64,000 bases of DNA from JALYGJ01 sp963781705 (GTDB lineage Bacteria > Chloroflexota > Limnocylindria > Limnocylindrales > CSP1-4), in the NCBI GenBank assembly GCA_963781705.1, contig CAWAGP010000002.1, forward strand, positions 180,140 through 244,139, written 5' to 3'. Below the pieces are notes generated by a model that had not been told where the DNA came from, searched no databases, and saw only the letters and a list, made by a program, of their open reading frames with translations. Below, piece by piece: positions 24,690-34,595 of the stretch (its first letter is position 1; every line of letters starts with the position of its first letter). A program made the translations under genes and the position numbers.

Positions 24690-26558
24690 ATGATCGCTGA
24701 AGGAACCCCCGACCTGGCCACCGCGTACCGCACCAACACGTGCGGCGAGCTGCGCGCGGCCGATGTCGACGCCGAGGTGTCGCTCGCCGGCTGGGTCAAC
24801 CGGCGGCGCGACCTGGGCCAGTTGGTCTTCATCGACCTGCGCGACCGCCACGGCATCACCCAGGTCGTCATTGACGCGGCCGAATCGCCCGCCGCCCACA
24901 GTGCCGCCGCGGACGTGCGCAACGAGTACGTCCTGCGCGTCAAGGGCGTGGTTGCCAAGCGCCTGACCGGCATCGAAAACGCCAAGCTGGCGACCGGCGA
25001 GATCGAGGTGCGAGCGTCGTCCGTTGAGGTGTTGTCCGCCGCGAAGACGCCGCCGTTTCCGATCAATGAGCCGGAGGACACGGACGAGACACTGCGCCTG
25101 CGCTACCGCTACCTGGACCTCCGCCGCGAAGCCATCAGTCAGCGCCTGGTGCTGCGCTCGAAGCTGCTCAAGGCGCTCTCGGAGGTCCACCACCGCAACG
25201 GCTTCGTCGAGGTGGAGACGCCCATCCTGATCAAGTCGACGCCAGAGGGCGCGCGCGACTTCATCGTCCCCTCGCGCCTCCAGCCGGGCAACATCTACGC
25301 GCTGCCACAGTCGCCGCAGCAGCTCAAGCAACTGCTGATGGTCGCCGGCTTCGACCGCTACTACCAGATCGCCCACTGCATGCGTGACGAGGACGCCCGG
25401 GCCGACCGCGGACCGGAGTTCACCCAGCTCGACATCGAGATGTCCTTCGTCAGCCAGGAGGACGTCATGTCCTTCGTGGAAAAGGTGGTCGGCGAAGTGT
25501 CGCGCGAAGTGGTCCCCGACCGTCCGCTGCGGACCAGCCCGTTTCCGCGCTTCACCTACCGCGAGGCGATCGACCGCTTCGGCTCGGACAAGCCCGACGT
25601 GCGCTTCGCGATGGAGTTGCACGACCTGGCGGCGGTGGTGGAGGGGAGTGGCTTCTCCGTCTTCGATTCCGCGCTTGCGGCCGGCGGTCGCGTGTTCGGC
25701 ATGACCGTGCCCGGCTATGCCGGTGCCAGCCGCTCCCAGATCGACGACCTGACCGCGCGTGCCAAGAAGGCCGGTGCCAAGGGCCTGGTCCACCTGGCCG
25801 TCACGGCGGACGGCTCCGTTCATTCGCCGGTGCTCAAGTTCCTGGGCGAGGGCCGCGCGGAGCAGATCGTGGAGGCGGCCGGGGCGTCACCGGACGACCT
25901 CGTGCTGATCGTGGCCGATCGCGACATCCACTGCCAGGAAGCGCTCGGCGCGCTGCGCGTCGAACTCGCCGCGCGGCTGGGCCTGGTGACCGATACCAAC
26001 GAACTCTCCTATGTCTGGATCCACGGCTTCCCGATGTATCAGTGGGACGAGGAGAATCACCGGTGGGACGCGACGCACAACCCGTTCAGTGGCGTCGAGC
26101 CGGCCGACGAGCCACTGTTGACGACGGTCGACGGCGACCTCGCCCACCTGTCGCCCGAAGACCCGGCCGGCCGCGCCCGCGCGCTGCAGCACGACCTGGC
26201 GCTCAACGGCTGGGAACTGGGCGGCGGCTCGATCCGCATCCACCGCCACGACCTGCTGCAGCGCTCATTCCTGCTGCAGGGCCACTCGATCGAGGCGCAG
26301 CGGGCGAAGTTCGGGGCGATGCTCGACGCGTTCGAGTACGGCGCGCCGCCACACGGCGGCATCGCGCTGGGCATCGACCGTTGGATCGCGCTGCTGACCA
26401 ACCAGGAGAACATCCGCGAGGTGCAGGCGTTCCCCAAGACGGGCACCGGCTCCGACCTGATGCTCGGCGCGCCCTCACCCGTCGAGCCCGCTCAGCTGGC
26501 CGAGCTGGGACTGCAGCTCACTCCCCGCGCCACGCAGGAGCCCACGTCCGGCGCGTAG
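24690..26558 (+). CDS. aspS: Aspartyl-tRNA synthetase (bacterial type)
   Basis: A 622-residue class II enzyme. The N-terminal OB domain (LAGWVNRRRDLGQLVFIDLR) binds the anticodon; the catalytic core has YALPQSPQQLKQ, RDEDARADRGPEFTQLDIE (motif 2) and GIALGIDRWIALL (motif 3). The bacterial GAD insertion lies between about 290 and 420. It ends with the usual AFPKTGTG segment. Length and all motifs agree with the long bacterial form. ATG 24690 is set by the start of the OB domain and the promoter. It could be discriminating or non-discriminating; the window has no gatCAB to help decide. Confidence 0.97.
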   Translation: MIAEGTPDLATAYRTNTCGELRAADVDAEVSLAGWVNRRRDLGQLVFIDLRDRHGITQVVIDAAESPAAHSAAADVRNEYVLRVKGVVAKRLTGIENAKLATGEIEVRASSVEVLSAAKTPPFPINEPEDTDETLRLRYRYLDLRREAISQRLVLRSKLLKALSEVHHRNGFVEVETPILIKSTPEGARDFIVPSRLQPGNIYALPQSPQQLKQLLMVAGFDRYYQIAHCMRDEDARADRGPEFTQLDIEMSFVSQEDVMSFVEKVVGEVSREVVPDRPLRTSPFPRFTYREAIDRFGSDKPDVRFAMELHDLAAVVEGSGFSVFDSALAAGGRVFGMTVPGYAGASRSQIDDLTARAKKAGAKGLVHLAVTADGSVHSPVLKFLGEGRAEQIVEAAGASPDDLVLIVADRDIHCQEALGALRVELAARLGLVTDTNELSYVWIHGFPMYQWDEENHRWDATHNPFSGVEPADEPLLTTVDGDLAHLSPEDPAGRARALQHDLALNGWELGGGSIRIHRHDLLQRSFLLQGHSIEAQRAKFGAMLDAFEYGAPPHGGIALGIDRWIALLTNQENIREVQAFPKTGTGSDLMLGAPSPVEPAQLAELGLQLTPRATQEPTSGA

Positions 26559-26716
26559 CTCTCGCCGCCCGCTTGGGCCGCCGTTTCACGCCAGCTGGGC
26601 GTATTACGTCGAACGTTCCGGTCCGGGTCGCCATTTCGACGCCAGGTAGGGGCAATTTCGCGCCGTTTGGACCGAATCCGCGCCGAATGGCGCAACCCGG
26701 GCCGGCTGAAGCATCT

Positions 26717-27407
26717 TCAGTCGGGAACGCTGGTCGTGTGCCGTCCATCTGACAGGAAGTAGATCGCGCTGAGGTCGATTGAAGGCTCCCGCAGCCAGGC
26801 GCGAACCTCAAGACTGCGCGCCGGAACTTGCTTGCCATCGTCGCCGCGTGATGTGCGATCGTCCGCCTGATCGTGCTGCTTCCGGGCACGACGAGAAGAG
26901 GCCGACCACGACAGGTCGCCAGCCCAGCGCCGCTCGATGAGCAAGGCGCGACGCGCACCTTCACATCGAGAATTCGGATCGTCTCCACAATCGAGCCGAA
27001 CGCGGTCTTCGCCTCGCACACGGCACAGCGCGCCTGACCGGGTGCCACGCGAGGACATCGATCGATCCGCGCTCGCCCCATTCGTTGAACGAGACCTCGA
27101 CTTCGACGATCCAACCCCGTTCCCGCAGCAGCGCCACGAGGCGCTCGACGAGTTCCGCGTGGCGCTCGTCCAGCAGGCGATCCGCGGCCGCGCCGCGCCA
27201 CCACGGCGACAGGTATAGCCGACCATCCACGGCCTCAAACGCCTTCCGAATCCTGGCCAACCTCACCGATCCCGCAACACCCGCCTCGATCCGCTTGACG
27301 TCGTTCAGCGGGATGCCGGCACTGACCGCCAGTTGGACCTGGGTCTGGCCGAGCTCACGGCGAATGGCACGCACGAGCTCGGCCAGACGTTCGTCGTCCC
27401 TGTGCAT
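26717..27407 (-). pseudogene. XRE-type HTH protein with PD-(D/E)XK-like C-terminus, frame broken several times
   Basis: Reading from ATG 27407 the protein begins with an XRE helix-turn-helix (LGQTQVQLAVSAGIPLNDVKRIEAG), then a segment YLSPWWRG, and a region with SIDVLAWHP followed, after a frame change near 27,035, by CEAKTAFGSIVETIRILD. The Asp in SIDVL and the Glu-x-Lys in EAK fit a PD-(D/E)XK nuclease core. Further changes near 26,960, 26,920 and 26,840 are needed to reach REPSIDLSAIYFLSDGRH and the stop at 26717. About 230 residues in total. With at least four shifts it may be a pseudogene, but the region is error-rich throughout, so an intact gene is equally possible. Confidence 0.6.
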
Positions 27408-27419
27408 GCGGGGATTGTG

Positions 27420-27430
27420 GTGGAGTCCAC
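27420..27430. promoter_or_regulatory. Palindromic operator candidate upstream of the HTH gene
   Basis: GTGGAGTCCAC is a perfect 5-1-5 inverted repeat just upstream of the HTH gene. On the - strand CACAAT lies between it and the start, six bases before ATG. The place suits autoregulation by the HTH protein. Confidence 0.35.
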
Positions 27431-27576
27431 TTATCTGCCACTCATTTGTCGTTCAGTCACACGGAGTGCGTGAGGTCGGTCCTAGACGAACGCCTCTTGA
27501 CGACTGGGCATGGCTCGCCAAACTTGACTCGTTCGGCGCGAGAACGCCTCGCGTTTCGTCATTCGGAGAGAAGCAG

Positions 27577-27974
27577 GTGACGCGCATGTCCAGAAGGGAG
27601 CTGGCTCGGCTGCCGGGCCCTGCTGTTGTCGCTTGTGCCGGACCTGTGCTCGCCCCAGCACGACGACTTATCCGCTTCCGTCCGGGGCCAGAGCACTCCC
27701 GCTTCCAACGCAAGGTCCTCCACCAGGCGGCGTGGTGGGCTGTCCCGCGAGCGGGCCGGTTGGCCCGGTCGTCATGCAGTGGGACCGCATCGAGCACACC
27801 GTTTCGTTCAGTTTCGAGCCGTGGGGCGGCTCGGACACGATCTTGTGGCCGGACGGGTTCTCCGCCCGCGAGTATCTGGGTCGCGCTGAACTGGTCGCCC
27901 CGGACGGCGCGGTGGCCGCTCGAGACGGAGAAGGTCCGGAAACCGGCAGCGAGCCAAGTGGATCCGCGAGGTGA
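27577..27974 (+). pseudogene. Putative small secreted lipoprotein, frame broken
   Basis: A weakly supported gene. GTG 27577 or ATG 27586 follows GGAGAG. With two frame changes the start reads as a short basic head plus a hydrophobic LLLSLV stretch ending near a Cys, like a lipoprotein signal. A clearer coding part, about 27,770-27,905, reads WDRIEHTVSFSFEPWGG, DTILWPDGFSAREY and GRAELVAPDGAVAARDGE, beta-rich as in small extracytoplasmic domains. I do not recognise the family. The true end is uncertain because the frame decays after about 27,905. Confidence 0.3.
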
Positions 27975-28199
27975 CTGAAAAGGGCTATTTCTAGCCAACC
28001 CGCGACGAGCTCGTCACGTGGCTCGTCGCAATTCGCCCCACATGGACGCATCTGGTCCAGCATTTCGCGCTCGTGCGCGGCAACCATGGGTGTTTTGCAC
28101 CAGGTGGACGGAAACCGCACGAAATGTCGGTATCCGGAGGTCCGTACAGGCAGGGTGAGCGGAACGCTGGACCGATCACGTCCAATCGGTGCGAAGCGC

Positions 28200-28936
28200 G
28201 GTTGTTGGGAGCCTGGCAGGCGGACTCGCCTGCCTATCGGCTGGCCGGGGGGCAAAGGCGCCAGCGCAGGTCCCTCGAGCGGGGCGTCGTCGGGGGTGTC
28301 GGCTGCTGCTGCGCCCCATTCGGGGGCGGGCCCGGCAACCGGCTCGGGCGGGCCTTGTAATCGGGCAGCTGGTCGAGCGCGAAGGAGATGTCGTGCGTCA
28401 CGCCCGGGTCGCCGGTGTCGATCGGCGCGAGCTCGGCACGCCGGCGCCAGCAGGGCTTCGACGATGTCGTCGGGCATCAGGTCGGCGGCAACGTCGGCAA
28501 GCGCGCCCGAGAGCCGATCGGCAGCAGCGCCGGCCAGCCCACCTCCTCGGCGTAGCGCGGGCGCAGGATCGACGCGCGGCTCGCGCCGTGCGCCTCGATC
28601 AGCGTCGTCACCGTTTCTGCATCGACCCAGGCCAGGCGTCCCGGCCAGACCAGGCAGGCGTGGGTTTCGGTCACGTGCTGCTGCGCGACCTGCATGCCGC
28701 GCACGATCTGGGCCGACCGGGCCGCGTTCCGCTGGCGCGGGCTCGGCCAACACGGCGGGCGAGCCGGCCAGCGAGGCCGCCACCGTGCCCTCGGGATCGG
28801 CGCAGACGACGACGACCGGCGTGGCGCCGCCGGCCCATGCGTTCTCGACACAGCGCCGGGCAGCGCTCCGGCCGGCGGCATCGGCGAGCGCGCCTTCAGG
28901 GCCGCGGCGAAGAGGATCGACGGCGGCGACGGTCAT
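28200..28936 (-). pseudogene. MobA/MocA-like NTP transferase, frame broken
   Basis: Reading from ATG 28936 on the - strand and allowing several frame changes gives a nucleotidyltransferase of the MobA/MocA (molybdenum cofactor) type: an N-terminal loop region SAARRCVENAWAGGATPVVVV, a core VARGMQ-like segment QIVRGMQVAQQH, the acceptor-site strand RPRYAEEVGWPALLP, then DVAADLMPDDIVEALL and GDPGVTHDISFALDQLP near the C-terminus. The last motif is common in cytidylyl- or guanylyltransferases of cofactor maturation. The tail is acidic and Pro-rich; no reliable stop is seen before about 28,200, and 27,975-28,199 holds nothing else I can support. Confidence 0.5.
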
Positions 28937-29098
28937 TCGCGGATCGTAGCGAACGCCCGCATGTGGCGATCAGCCGGTCCGTAGCGATATGCCGCGGCGT
29001 AGCGACTACCTCAGCGCGCGAAAGCCGCCAGGGCCGGGCGTGCGACAATTGGGCCTCCCCATGAGTACCACCGCGCGCGTCGCCTGCCCTCCAGCCGA

Positions 29099-31007
29099 AT
29101 GACTAGCCGCCGACGCTGCGCAACGACCTGCGCAACCTGGCCATCGTCGCCCATGTCGACCACGGCAAGACGACGCTCGTCGACGCGATGCTGCGCCAGA
29201 CCGGCGTCTTCCGCGCCAACGAGGAGCGTCATCGACCGGGTCCTGGACTCGGGCGATCTCGAGCGCGAGAAGGGCATCACGATCCTGGCCAAGCAGACCA
29301 CGGTCGAGTACCACGACGGCGACGAGACATCATCCGGCTGAACATCGTCGACACGCCCGGCCATGCCGACTTCGGTGGCGAGGTGGAGCGCACGCTGCTG
29401 ATGGTCGACGCGATCCTGCTGCTGGTCGATGCGGCAGAAGGGCCACTGCCCCAGACGCGCTATGTCCTGCAAAGGCGCTTGCGCGCGGCCTGCCCGTCGT
29501 CGTCGCGGTCAACAAGATCGACCGTGGCGATGCGCGCCCGGCGGAGGTCCTCGACGCGATCTACGAGCTGTTCATCGACCTTGGCGCGAGCGCCGCGCAG
29601 CTCGACTTCCCGGTCCTCTACACCAATGCCAAGGCCGGGTACGGCGACGGCCGACCGGGCCGGCCGGGAACCGACCTGCGCCCACTGCTCGATGCGCTGG
29701 TCGACCACTCCGCCGCCGATGTACACGCCCGACCACCCGCTGCAGTTGCTGGTCACCAACCTGTCGGCCAACGACTACGTCGGGCGCATGGCGGTCGGGC
29801 GCATCTGGAACGGCAATATCCGCACCGGCCAACGGATCGCGTCGTGCGCGACGACGCCGCGACCGACGGTGCCGTCGATCCGGGCCGAACGACCACGCTC
29901 ACCGGCACGGTCACCAGCCTGACAACTGCAAGGGCATCGAGCGCGTCGATATCGCCGAGGCCGGTCCGGGCGAGATCGTCGCGGTCGCCGGCATCCCAGA
30001 CGTGACCATCGGCGACACGATCACCGATCCGCGCGATCCGCGTCCGCTGGCCCGGCTTGACGTGGACGAGCCGACGCTCTCCATGACCTTCGGCGTGAAC
30101 ACCTCGCCGCTGGCCGGTCGCGACGGCAAGTTCGTGACCAGCCGCCAGATCAAGGACCGGCTCGAACGAGAAGTGCTGGGCAACGTGTCGATCGAGGTGT
30201 TGCCCACGGCATCACCCGACACCTTCGAGGTGCGCGGCCGCGGTGAGCTGCAACTGGCCGTGCTGATCGAGCAGATGCGCCGCGAAGGCTTCGAGCTGCA
30301 GGTCTCGCGGCCGGAGGTGCTGCTGCACGAGGTCGGCGGCGAGACACACGAGCCGTACGAGCGCATCACCATCGACATGCCGCCCGAGTTCATCGGCCCG
30401 GTAAGCCAGTCGCTGGCCGAGCGGAAGGCACGGATGGAGCTGATGTCGACCGATGCCGACGGCCGGGTGCGCATGGAGTTCGTCATCCCCGCGCGCGGCC
30501 TGGTCGGCTACCGCGGCCAGCTGCTGACGGAGACGCGCGGCACGGCGCTGCTGCACCAGATCGGTGAGGGTTATGGCCCGTGGGCGGGCGAGGTGACGCA
30601 CCGCACGAGCGGCGTGCTGGTCAGCGACCGCTCTGGCGAATCGAACGCCTACGCGCTGTTCAACCTGCAGGAGCGCTCGGCGCTGTTCATCGGCAGCGGC
30701 GTGCAGGTCTACGAGGGCATGGTCGTCGGCGAGAACGCGCGCGCCGAGCGACATGGACGTCAATCCGACCAAGGAGAAGAAGCTGACCAACATCCGCACG
30801 CACTCGCACGACGAGGCGTTGCGCCTGACGCCGCCGCCGCCGCTGACGCTCGAGCAGGCGATCGAGTTCATCGCCGCCGACGAGCTGGTCGAGGTCACGC
30901 CGCACGACCTGCGCCTGCGCAAGCGCAGCCTGAGCGTGCACGACCGCCGGCGCGCGGCCGGCCGGCAGTACGAGGAGCGCCATGCCGGAGAGTCGGTCAA
31001 CGGCTGA
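29099..31007 (+). CDS. typA: Ribosome-associated GTPase TypA/BipA (frameshifted in this sequence)
   Basis: A translation-factor GTPase related to EF-G, about 610 residues when the frame is repaired. The G domain has AHVDHGKTT, EREKGITIL, DTPGHADFGGE and VAVNKID; the later domains contain RGRGELQLAVLIEQMRR, VSRPEVLLHEV, IPARGLVGYRGQLLTETRG and the C-terminal NPTKEKKLTNIRTH. At least eight single-base shifts break it (about 29,112; 29,231; 29,329; 29,472; 29,645; 29,709; 29,840; 29,749 and 30,749). One well-read site is NEE then VIDRVLDS at 29,231, an extra C. TypA acts in ribosome assembly and stress growth. Start ATG 29099; ATG 29061 is an alternative. Confidence 0.85.
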
Positions 31008-31088
31008 CCTGCCTGTTCGGCCGGGCTGGTGGGTGGGACATAGAATTCGACCGGACTCGAAGATAGGCGTGCGCGCGAAGGTTGATCC

Positions 31089-31373
31089 ATGGACACTTTC
31101 GAGCTTGCCGTGCTGGTAGCGCTGATGCTGTGGCTCGCCCGACGAGCCGGCCTGACCCTGAGCGACCGCGGCGTCGCTTCGCTCGTGATCGGCTTTGGCC
31201 GCTGGACGGGCCGGGAGCAGATCCGCGGCGTACAGGAGGAGGACCGTGACCGGCCTTGGGGCAGCGCCGGCGCGCCGGCAAGAGACAACGGCGGAGACGC
31301 ATCCGATCGACCGGCGCCCGGCCTGGTCCTGGTTCGGCCGACAACTCGCCTCCGCAGCCTGACCGCAGCCTGA
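31089..31373 (+). CDS. Small membrane protein, unknown
   Basis: A 94-residue protein with one N-terminal membrane helix (LAVLVALMLWLARR) and a short charged stretch after it (REQIRGVQEEDRDR). The last third is low complexity and may be out of frame. A TAGAAT hexamer at 31041-31046 could serve as its promoter. No family recognised. Confidence 0.4.
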   Translation: MDTFELAVLVALMLWLARRAGLTLSDRGVASLVIGFGRWTGREQIRGVQEEDRDRPWGSAGAPARDNGGDASDRPAPGLVLVRPTTRLRSLTAA

Positions 31374-31413
31374 CGGCCGCCGGAACCCTCTGCGTCGGCG
31401 CAGGGCGGCCGCG

Positions 31414-31419
31414 TAAAAT
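31414..31419 (+). promoter_or_regulatory. -10 element TAAAAT before nifS
   Basis: TAAAAT, the best -10 hexamer in the window, ends seven bases before ATG 31427. Confidence 0.6.
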
Positions 31420-31426
31420 CGGCCGG

Positions 31427-32614
31427 ATGCCCACGTACCTCGACTATGCCGCGACCACGCCGCTGCGGCGCGAGGCGCTCGAGGCCATGCTGCCGCTGCT
31501 CACCGACGACTTCGGCAACGCCTCGTCGGTGCACTCGTTCGGCCGCCGCGCGCGCGCCGCGCTCGACGAGGCGCGCGACCGCTCGGCCGCAGCGCTCAAC
31601 GCCGAAGCGCGCGAGATCGTCTTCACCAGCGGCGGCACCGAGGCGATCAACCTCGCCCTGAAGGGCGCGGCATGGGCCGGCAAGGCGCGCGGCAACCGCC
31701 TCGTCACCACCGCGGTCGAGCACCACGCCGTGCTGCACTCGCTGCGCCACCTGGAGAAGTTCGGTTTCGAGCTGGTCGTGCTGCCGGTCGATCGTTACGG
31801 CCGCGTCGATCCCGAGCAGCTCGACGCGGCGATCAACGACCGGACGATCCTCGTGTCGCTGGCGATGGCCAACAACGAGGTCGGCACCATCCAGCCGCTG
31901 ACCGACGTCATTCGCCGCGTCCGCACGCACAAGGGCGTGGTCATCCACCTCGATGCGGTGCAGGCGGCGCCGTACCTGGCCATCGACATGGCCGAGCTGG
32001 ACGTCGAGCTGCTGTCGATCGCGGCCCACAAGTTCGAGGGGCCCAAGGGGGCCGGCGCGCTGTACATCCGCCACGGCACGATCCTGCTGCCGCAGCTGCA
32101 CGGCGGCACGCAGGAGCGCTATCGCCGCGCCGGCACGGAGGATGTCGCCGGGGCCGTCGGCATGGCCGTCGCCTACGACCTCGCCTGCGCCGAGCGTGCG
32201 GAGGTTGCGCCGCGCCTCGCGCGCCAGCGCGACCGGCTGCGCGACGCGCTCCTCGAACTGCCCGGCGTCGAGCTGACCGGCCACCCGCGCAAGCGGCTGC
32301 CCGGGGCACCTGTCGGTCATCGTGCGCGACGCGGAAGGCGAGGCGATCGTGCTCGCGCTCGACCTGGAGGGCATCGCTGCCTCGACCGGGTCGGCGTGCA
32401 CGACCGGCTCGACCGAGCCTTCGCACGTGCTCACCGCGCTGGGCTATCCCGACGAGGAGGCGCGCGGCTCGTTGCGCCTGACGCTCGGGCCGGCCGACAA
32501 CCGACGAGGAGATCGAGGCGGCCGCCGCGCTCATCCCGCCGGCCATCGCGCGCGTCCGCGCGGGCGCGGTCGCTGGTCGCCGCCGACCCGCTCGGCGAGC
32601 AGGTCGGCGCGTCG
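31427..32614 (+). CDS. nifS: Cysteine desulfurase (NifS/IscS type), three frameshifts
   Basis: A PLP enzyme that takes sulfur from cysteine. The N-terminus YLDYAATTPLRREAL, SGGTEAINLALKG, TTAVEHHAVL with the PLP-stacking His, MANNEVGTIQP, DAVQA, the PLP Lys in IAAHKFEGPKG and the active-site loop STGSACTTGSTEPSHVL with catalytic Cys are all present. Extra bases near 32,299 (PG then HLSVIVRDAEG), 32,503 (PA then TTDEE) and 32,567 break the frame. The gene runs into mnmA with no stop in the repaired frame, unless the C at 32613 is also extra, which would give TGATG. It most likely feeds sulfur to MnmA for tRNA thiolation. Confidence 0.88.
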
Positions 32615-33774
32615 ATGGGCGGATCAAGGCGAGGGCGAGCGGGTGCTCGTGGCGATGTCCGGCGGCGTGGACTCGTCGGTCGCGGCGGCGCTGCTGGCCG
32701 AGTCGGGCGTCGAGGTGGTCGGCGTGTGGCTGCGGCTGCACGACGTCGCCGACACGTACAGCGAGTTCAAGAAGAGCTGCTGCTCGCTCGACGCCGCCGA
32801 CGACGCTCGCCGGGTCGCCGGCCAGCTGGGCATTCCGTTCTACGTGCTCAACCTCGAGCGCGAGTTCGACGCCGGCGTGCTGCAGCCGTTCCTGGACGCG
32901 TATCTCGACGGGCGCACGCCGAGTCCGTGTGTCGACTGCAACAGCTACGTCAAGTTCGGGGCGCTGCTCGGCCGGGCGCTGCGCCAGTACGAGTGCGACG
33001 CGGTCGCCACCGGCCACTACGCGCGGGTCGACGCGCACGAAGACGCCGACTTGCCGGGCGGCCGGCGCTACCGCCTGCTGGCCGGTCTAGATGCCAACAA
33101 GGACCAGAGCTACTTCCTGTACGGCCTGCGCCAGGACCAGCTCGCTCACGTGCGCTTCCCGCTCGGCGAGCTGACCAAGACGCAGGTGCGCGACGTCGCC
33201 CGTCGAGCACGGTCTGGCCACCGCCGACAAGCCCGAGAGCCAGGAGATCTGCTTCGTGCCGGGCGGCGACTACCGCACTGCGCTGGCGACGCGTGCGGGC
33301 TGGACCGAGCAGCCCGGGCCGCTGCTCGACGACGACGGCCAACTGTTGGGCACGCATCGCGGGGCGGCGGCGTACACCGTCGGCCAGCGGCAGGGACTGG
33401 GCGTGGCGCTTGGCGAACCGCGCTACGTGCGCGAGATCGACGCCGCATCCAACGTGGTCGTGCTGGCGCGGCGTGAGGATCTGTACCGGCGCGACTTCAC
33501 CGTCGAGCAGGTGTCATTCGTGGCCGGCCGGCCGCCGGCCGATGCCAGCTTCGCGGTACAGGTACGCATCCGCCATCGCGCCGAGCTCGTTCCTGGCACC
33601 GTAAGCGAAATCAGCGGCCCGGGTGGGCGTCAGTGGCAAGTGCATCTCGAGCGCGAAGCATGGGCGCCGGCGCCCGGCCAGGCGGCGGTGTTCTACCGCG
33701 GCGACGAGGTGGTCGGCGGCGGCCGTATCAGCGCAGCGCGACCGCGGGCCGATCTGGCCGCGGCCGTCAACTGA
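32615..33774 (+). CDS. mnmA: tRNA-specific 2-thiouridylase MnmA, frameshifted
   Basis: The enzyme thiolates U34 of Lys, Glu and Gln tRNAs. It has the PP-loop RVLVAMSGGVDSSVAAALL, the first catalytic Cys in SPCVDCNSYVKFG, the second in ESQEICFVPGGDY, DANKDQSYFLYGL and the C-terminal barrel (GTVSEISGPGG). Extra bases near 32,622 (MG then DQGEGERV) and 33,202 (AR then EHGLATADKP) shift the frame; after repair the length of about 385 is normal. ATG 32615 starts at the end of nifS. The CCSLDAADDARRVA segment is the typical N-terminal addition. Both catalytic Cys remain. Confidence 0.9.
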
Positions 33775-33782
33775 GGTCACCT

Positions 33783-34055
33783 GTGCCAGTGGTAGCGCCG
33801 GCCGTCCTGCTCGCAGTCATCGTCGGCCTGTTCCACAGCGGCCTGTACCTGACCATCCGCGGTTCGGCCGGGCTGCGCTTCCCGTTCATCGTCACCGCCG
33901 CCGTGCTGGGCGCCTTCGCGGGACAGCAGGTCGGCTCGCGGCTGGGCGACCCGCTCGCCATCGGTGACTTCGGCGTGGTCTGGGCGTCGCTCCTGGCCTG
34001 GCTGGGCATCGTGCTGATAGTTGCGGCGAGCATGCTCTCGCCGGCGCGCGACTGA
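33783..34055 (+). CDS. Small three-helix membrane protein
   Basis: A 90-residue, strongly hydrophobic protein with about three membrane helices: AVLLAVIVGLFHSGLYL, LRFPFIVTAAVLGAFAG and VWASLLAWLGIVLIVAAS. The short loop QQVGSRLGDPLAIGDF faces one side. GTG 33783 follows the mnmA stop by eight bases, and its own TGA overlaps the ATG of the next gene. I do not know the family. Confidence 0.7.
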   Translation: MPVVAPAVLLAVIVGLFHSGLYLTIRGSAGLRFPFIVTAAVLGAFAGQQVGSRLGDPLAIGDFGVVWASLLAWLGIVLIVAASMLSPARD

Positions 34056-34505
34056 TGACTGCCGATCAGGTCAACGTCGTCTTCGTGCGCCGTTGGCATC
34101 GTTGCGCTGCTGATCATCGTGATGTCGGTGCTGGTCGGCGCTGTCGCGCTGGTGCGCCTGTCGCGCGACGCGCGCGCCACCGCCGACGCAGCGCGGCGGG
34201 TCATCGAGGTGGTCGAGGGCGACCTGCCGGCCGCCCTACGCGACCTGCGCACCGCATCGGCGCAGCTGGCGCGATTGGCCAGCGAGTTGCCGCCCCGCGT
34301 GGAACGCGTTGACGCGCTGCTCGACGAGGCGGATGCGACGGTCAGTTCCCTGCGCGCAACGGTGGAAGCAGCCGAGGACATGGTGCGCGGGCCGGCAGCG
34401 GCCGTGGAACGCGCGCGGCGCGGTGTCAGCGCTGCCGGGCAGGGCCTGGCGCGCGGCGCCGACCGGTTGCGGCGCAGCGTCGAGGAGCGGCGCGGGCGCC
34501 AGTAG
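34055..34505 (+). CDS. DUF948-like membrane-anchored coiled-coil protein, one frameshift
   Basis: About 150 residues: a cytosolic start MTADQVNVVFV, one membrane helix (VGIVALLIIVMSVLVGAVAL) and a long Ala/Leu/Arg-rich helix with heptad spacing (ARATADAARRVIEVVE, VERVDALLDEADATVSSL), like DUF948 or methyl-accepting-type stalks. One extra base near 34,093 separates the head from the helix. It overlaps the previous gene (ATGA), so the two small membrane proteins probably work together. Function unknown. Confidence 0.6.
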
Positions 34506-34583
34506 GCGGCGACCAGGCGGCGGCTGGCAGCGCTGCCTGCCAGTCCGCCGCAGGCTCACGGAGAGGGCGGCGCCGGCTTTCGC

Positions 34584-34589
34584 TAGAGT
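34584..34589 (+). promoter_or_regulatory. -10 element TAGAGT before alaS
   Basis: TAGAGT ends six bases before ATG 34596, the leaderless spacing, which points to 34596 and not 34652 as the alaS start. Confidence 0.4.
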
Positions 34590-34595
34590 TAGCCC

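Noticed and set aside
26559..26716. Possible regulatory RNA or terminator after aspS
   Set aside because: Only a short CTGAAG-CAT-CTTCAG hairpin at 26706-26720 is seen, lying over the stop of the - strand gene, with no U-tract.
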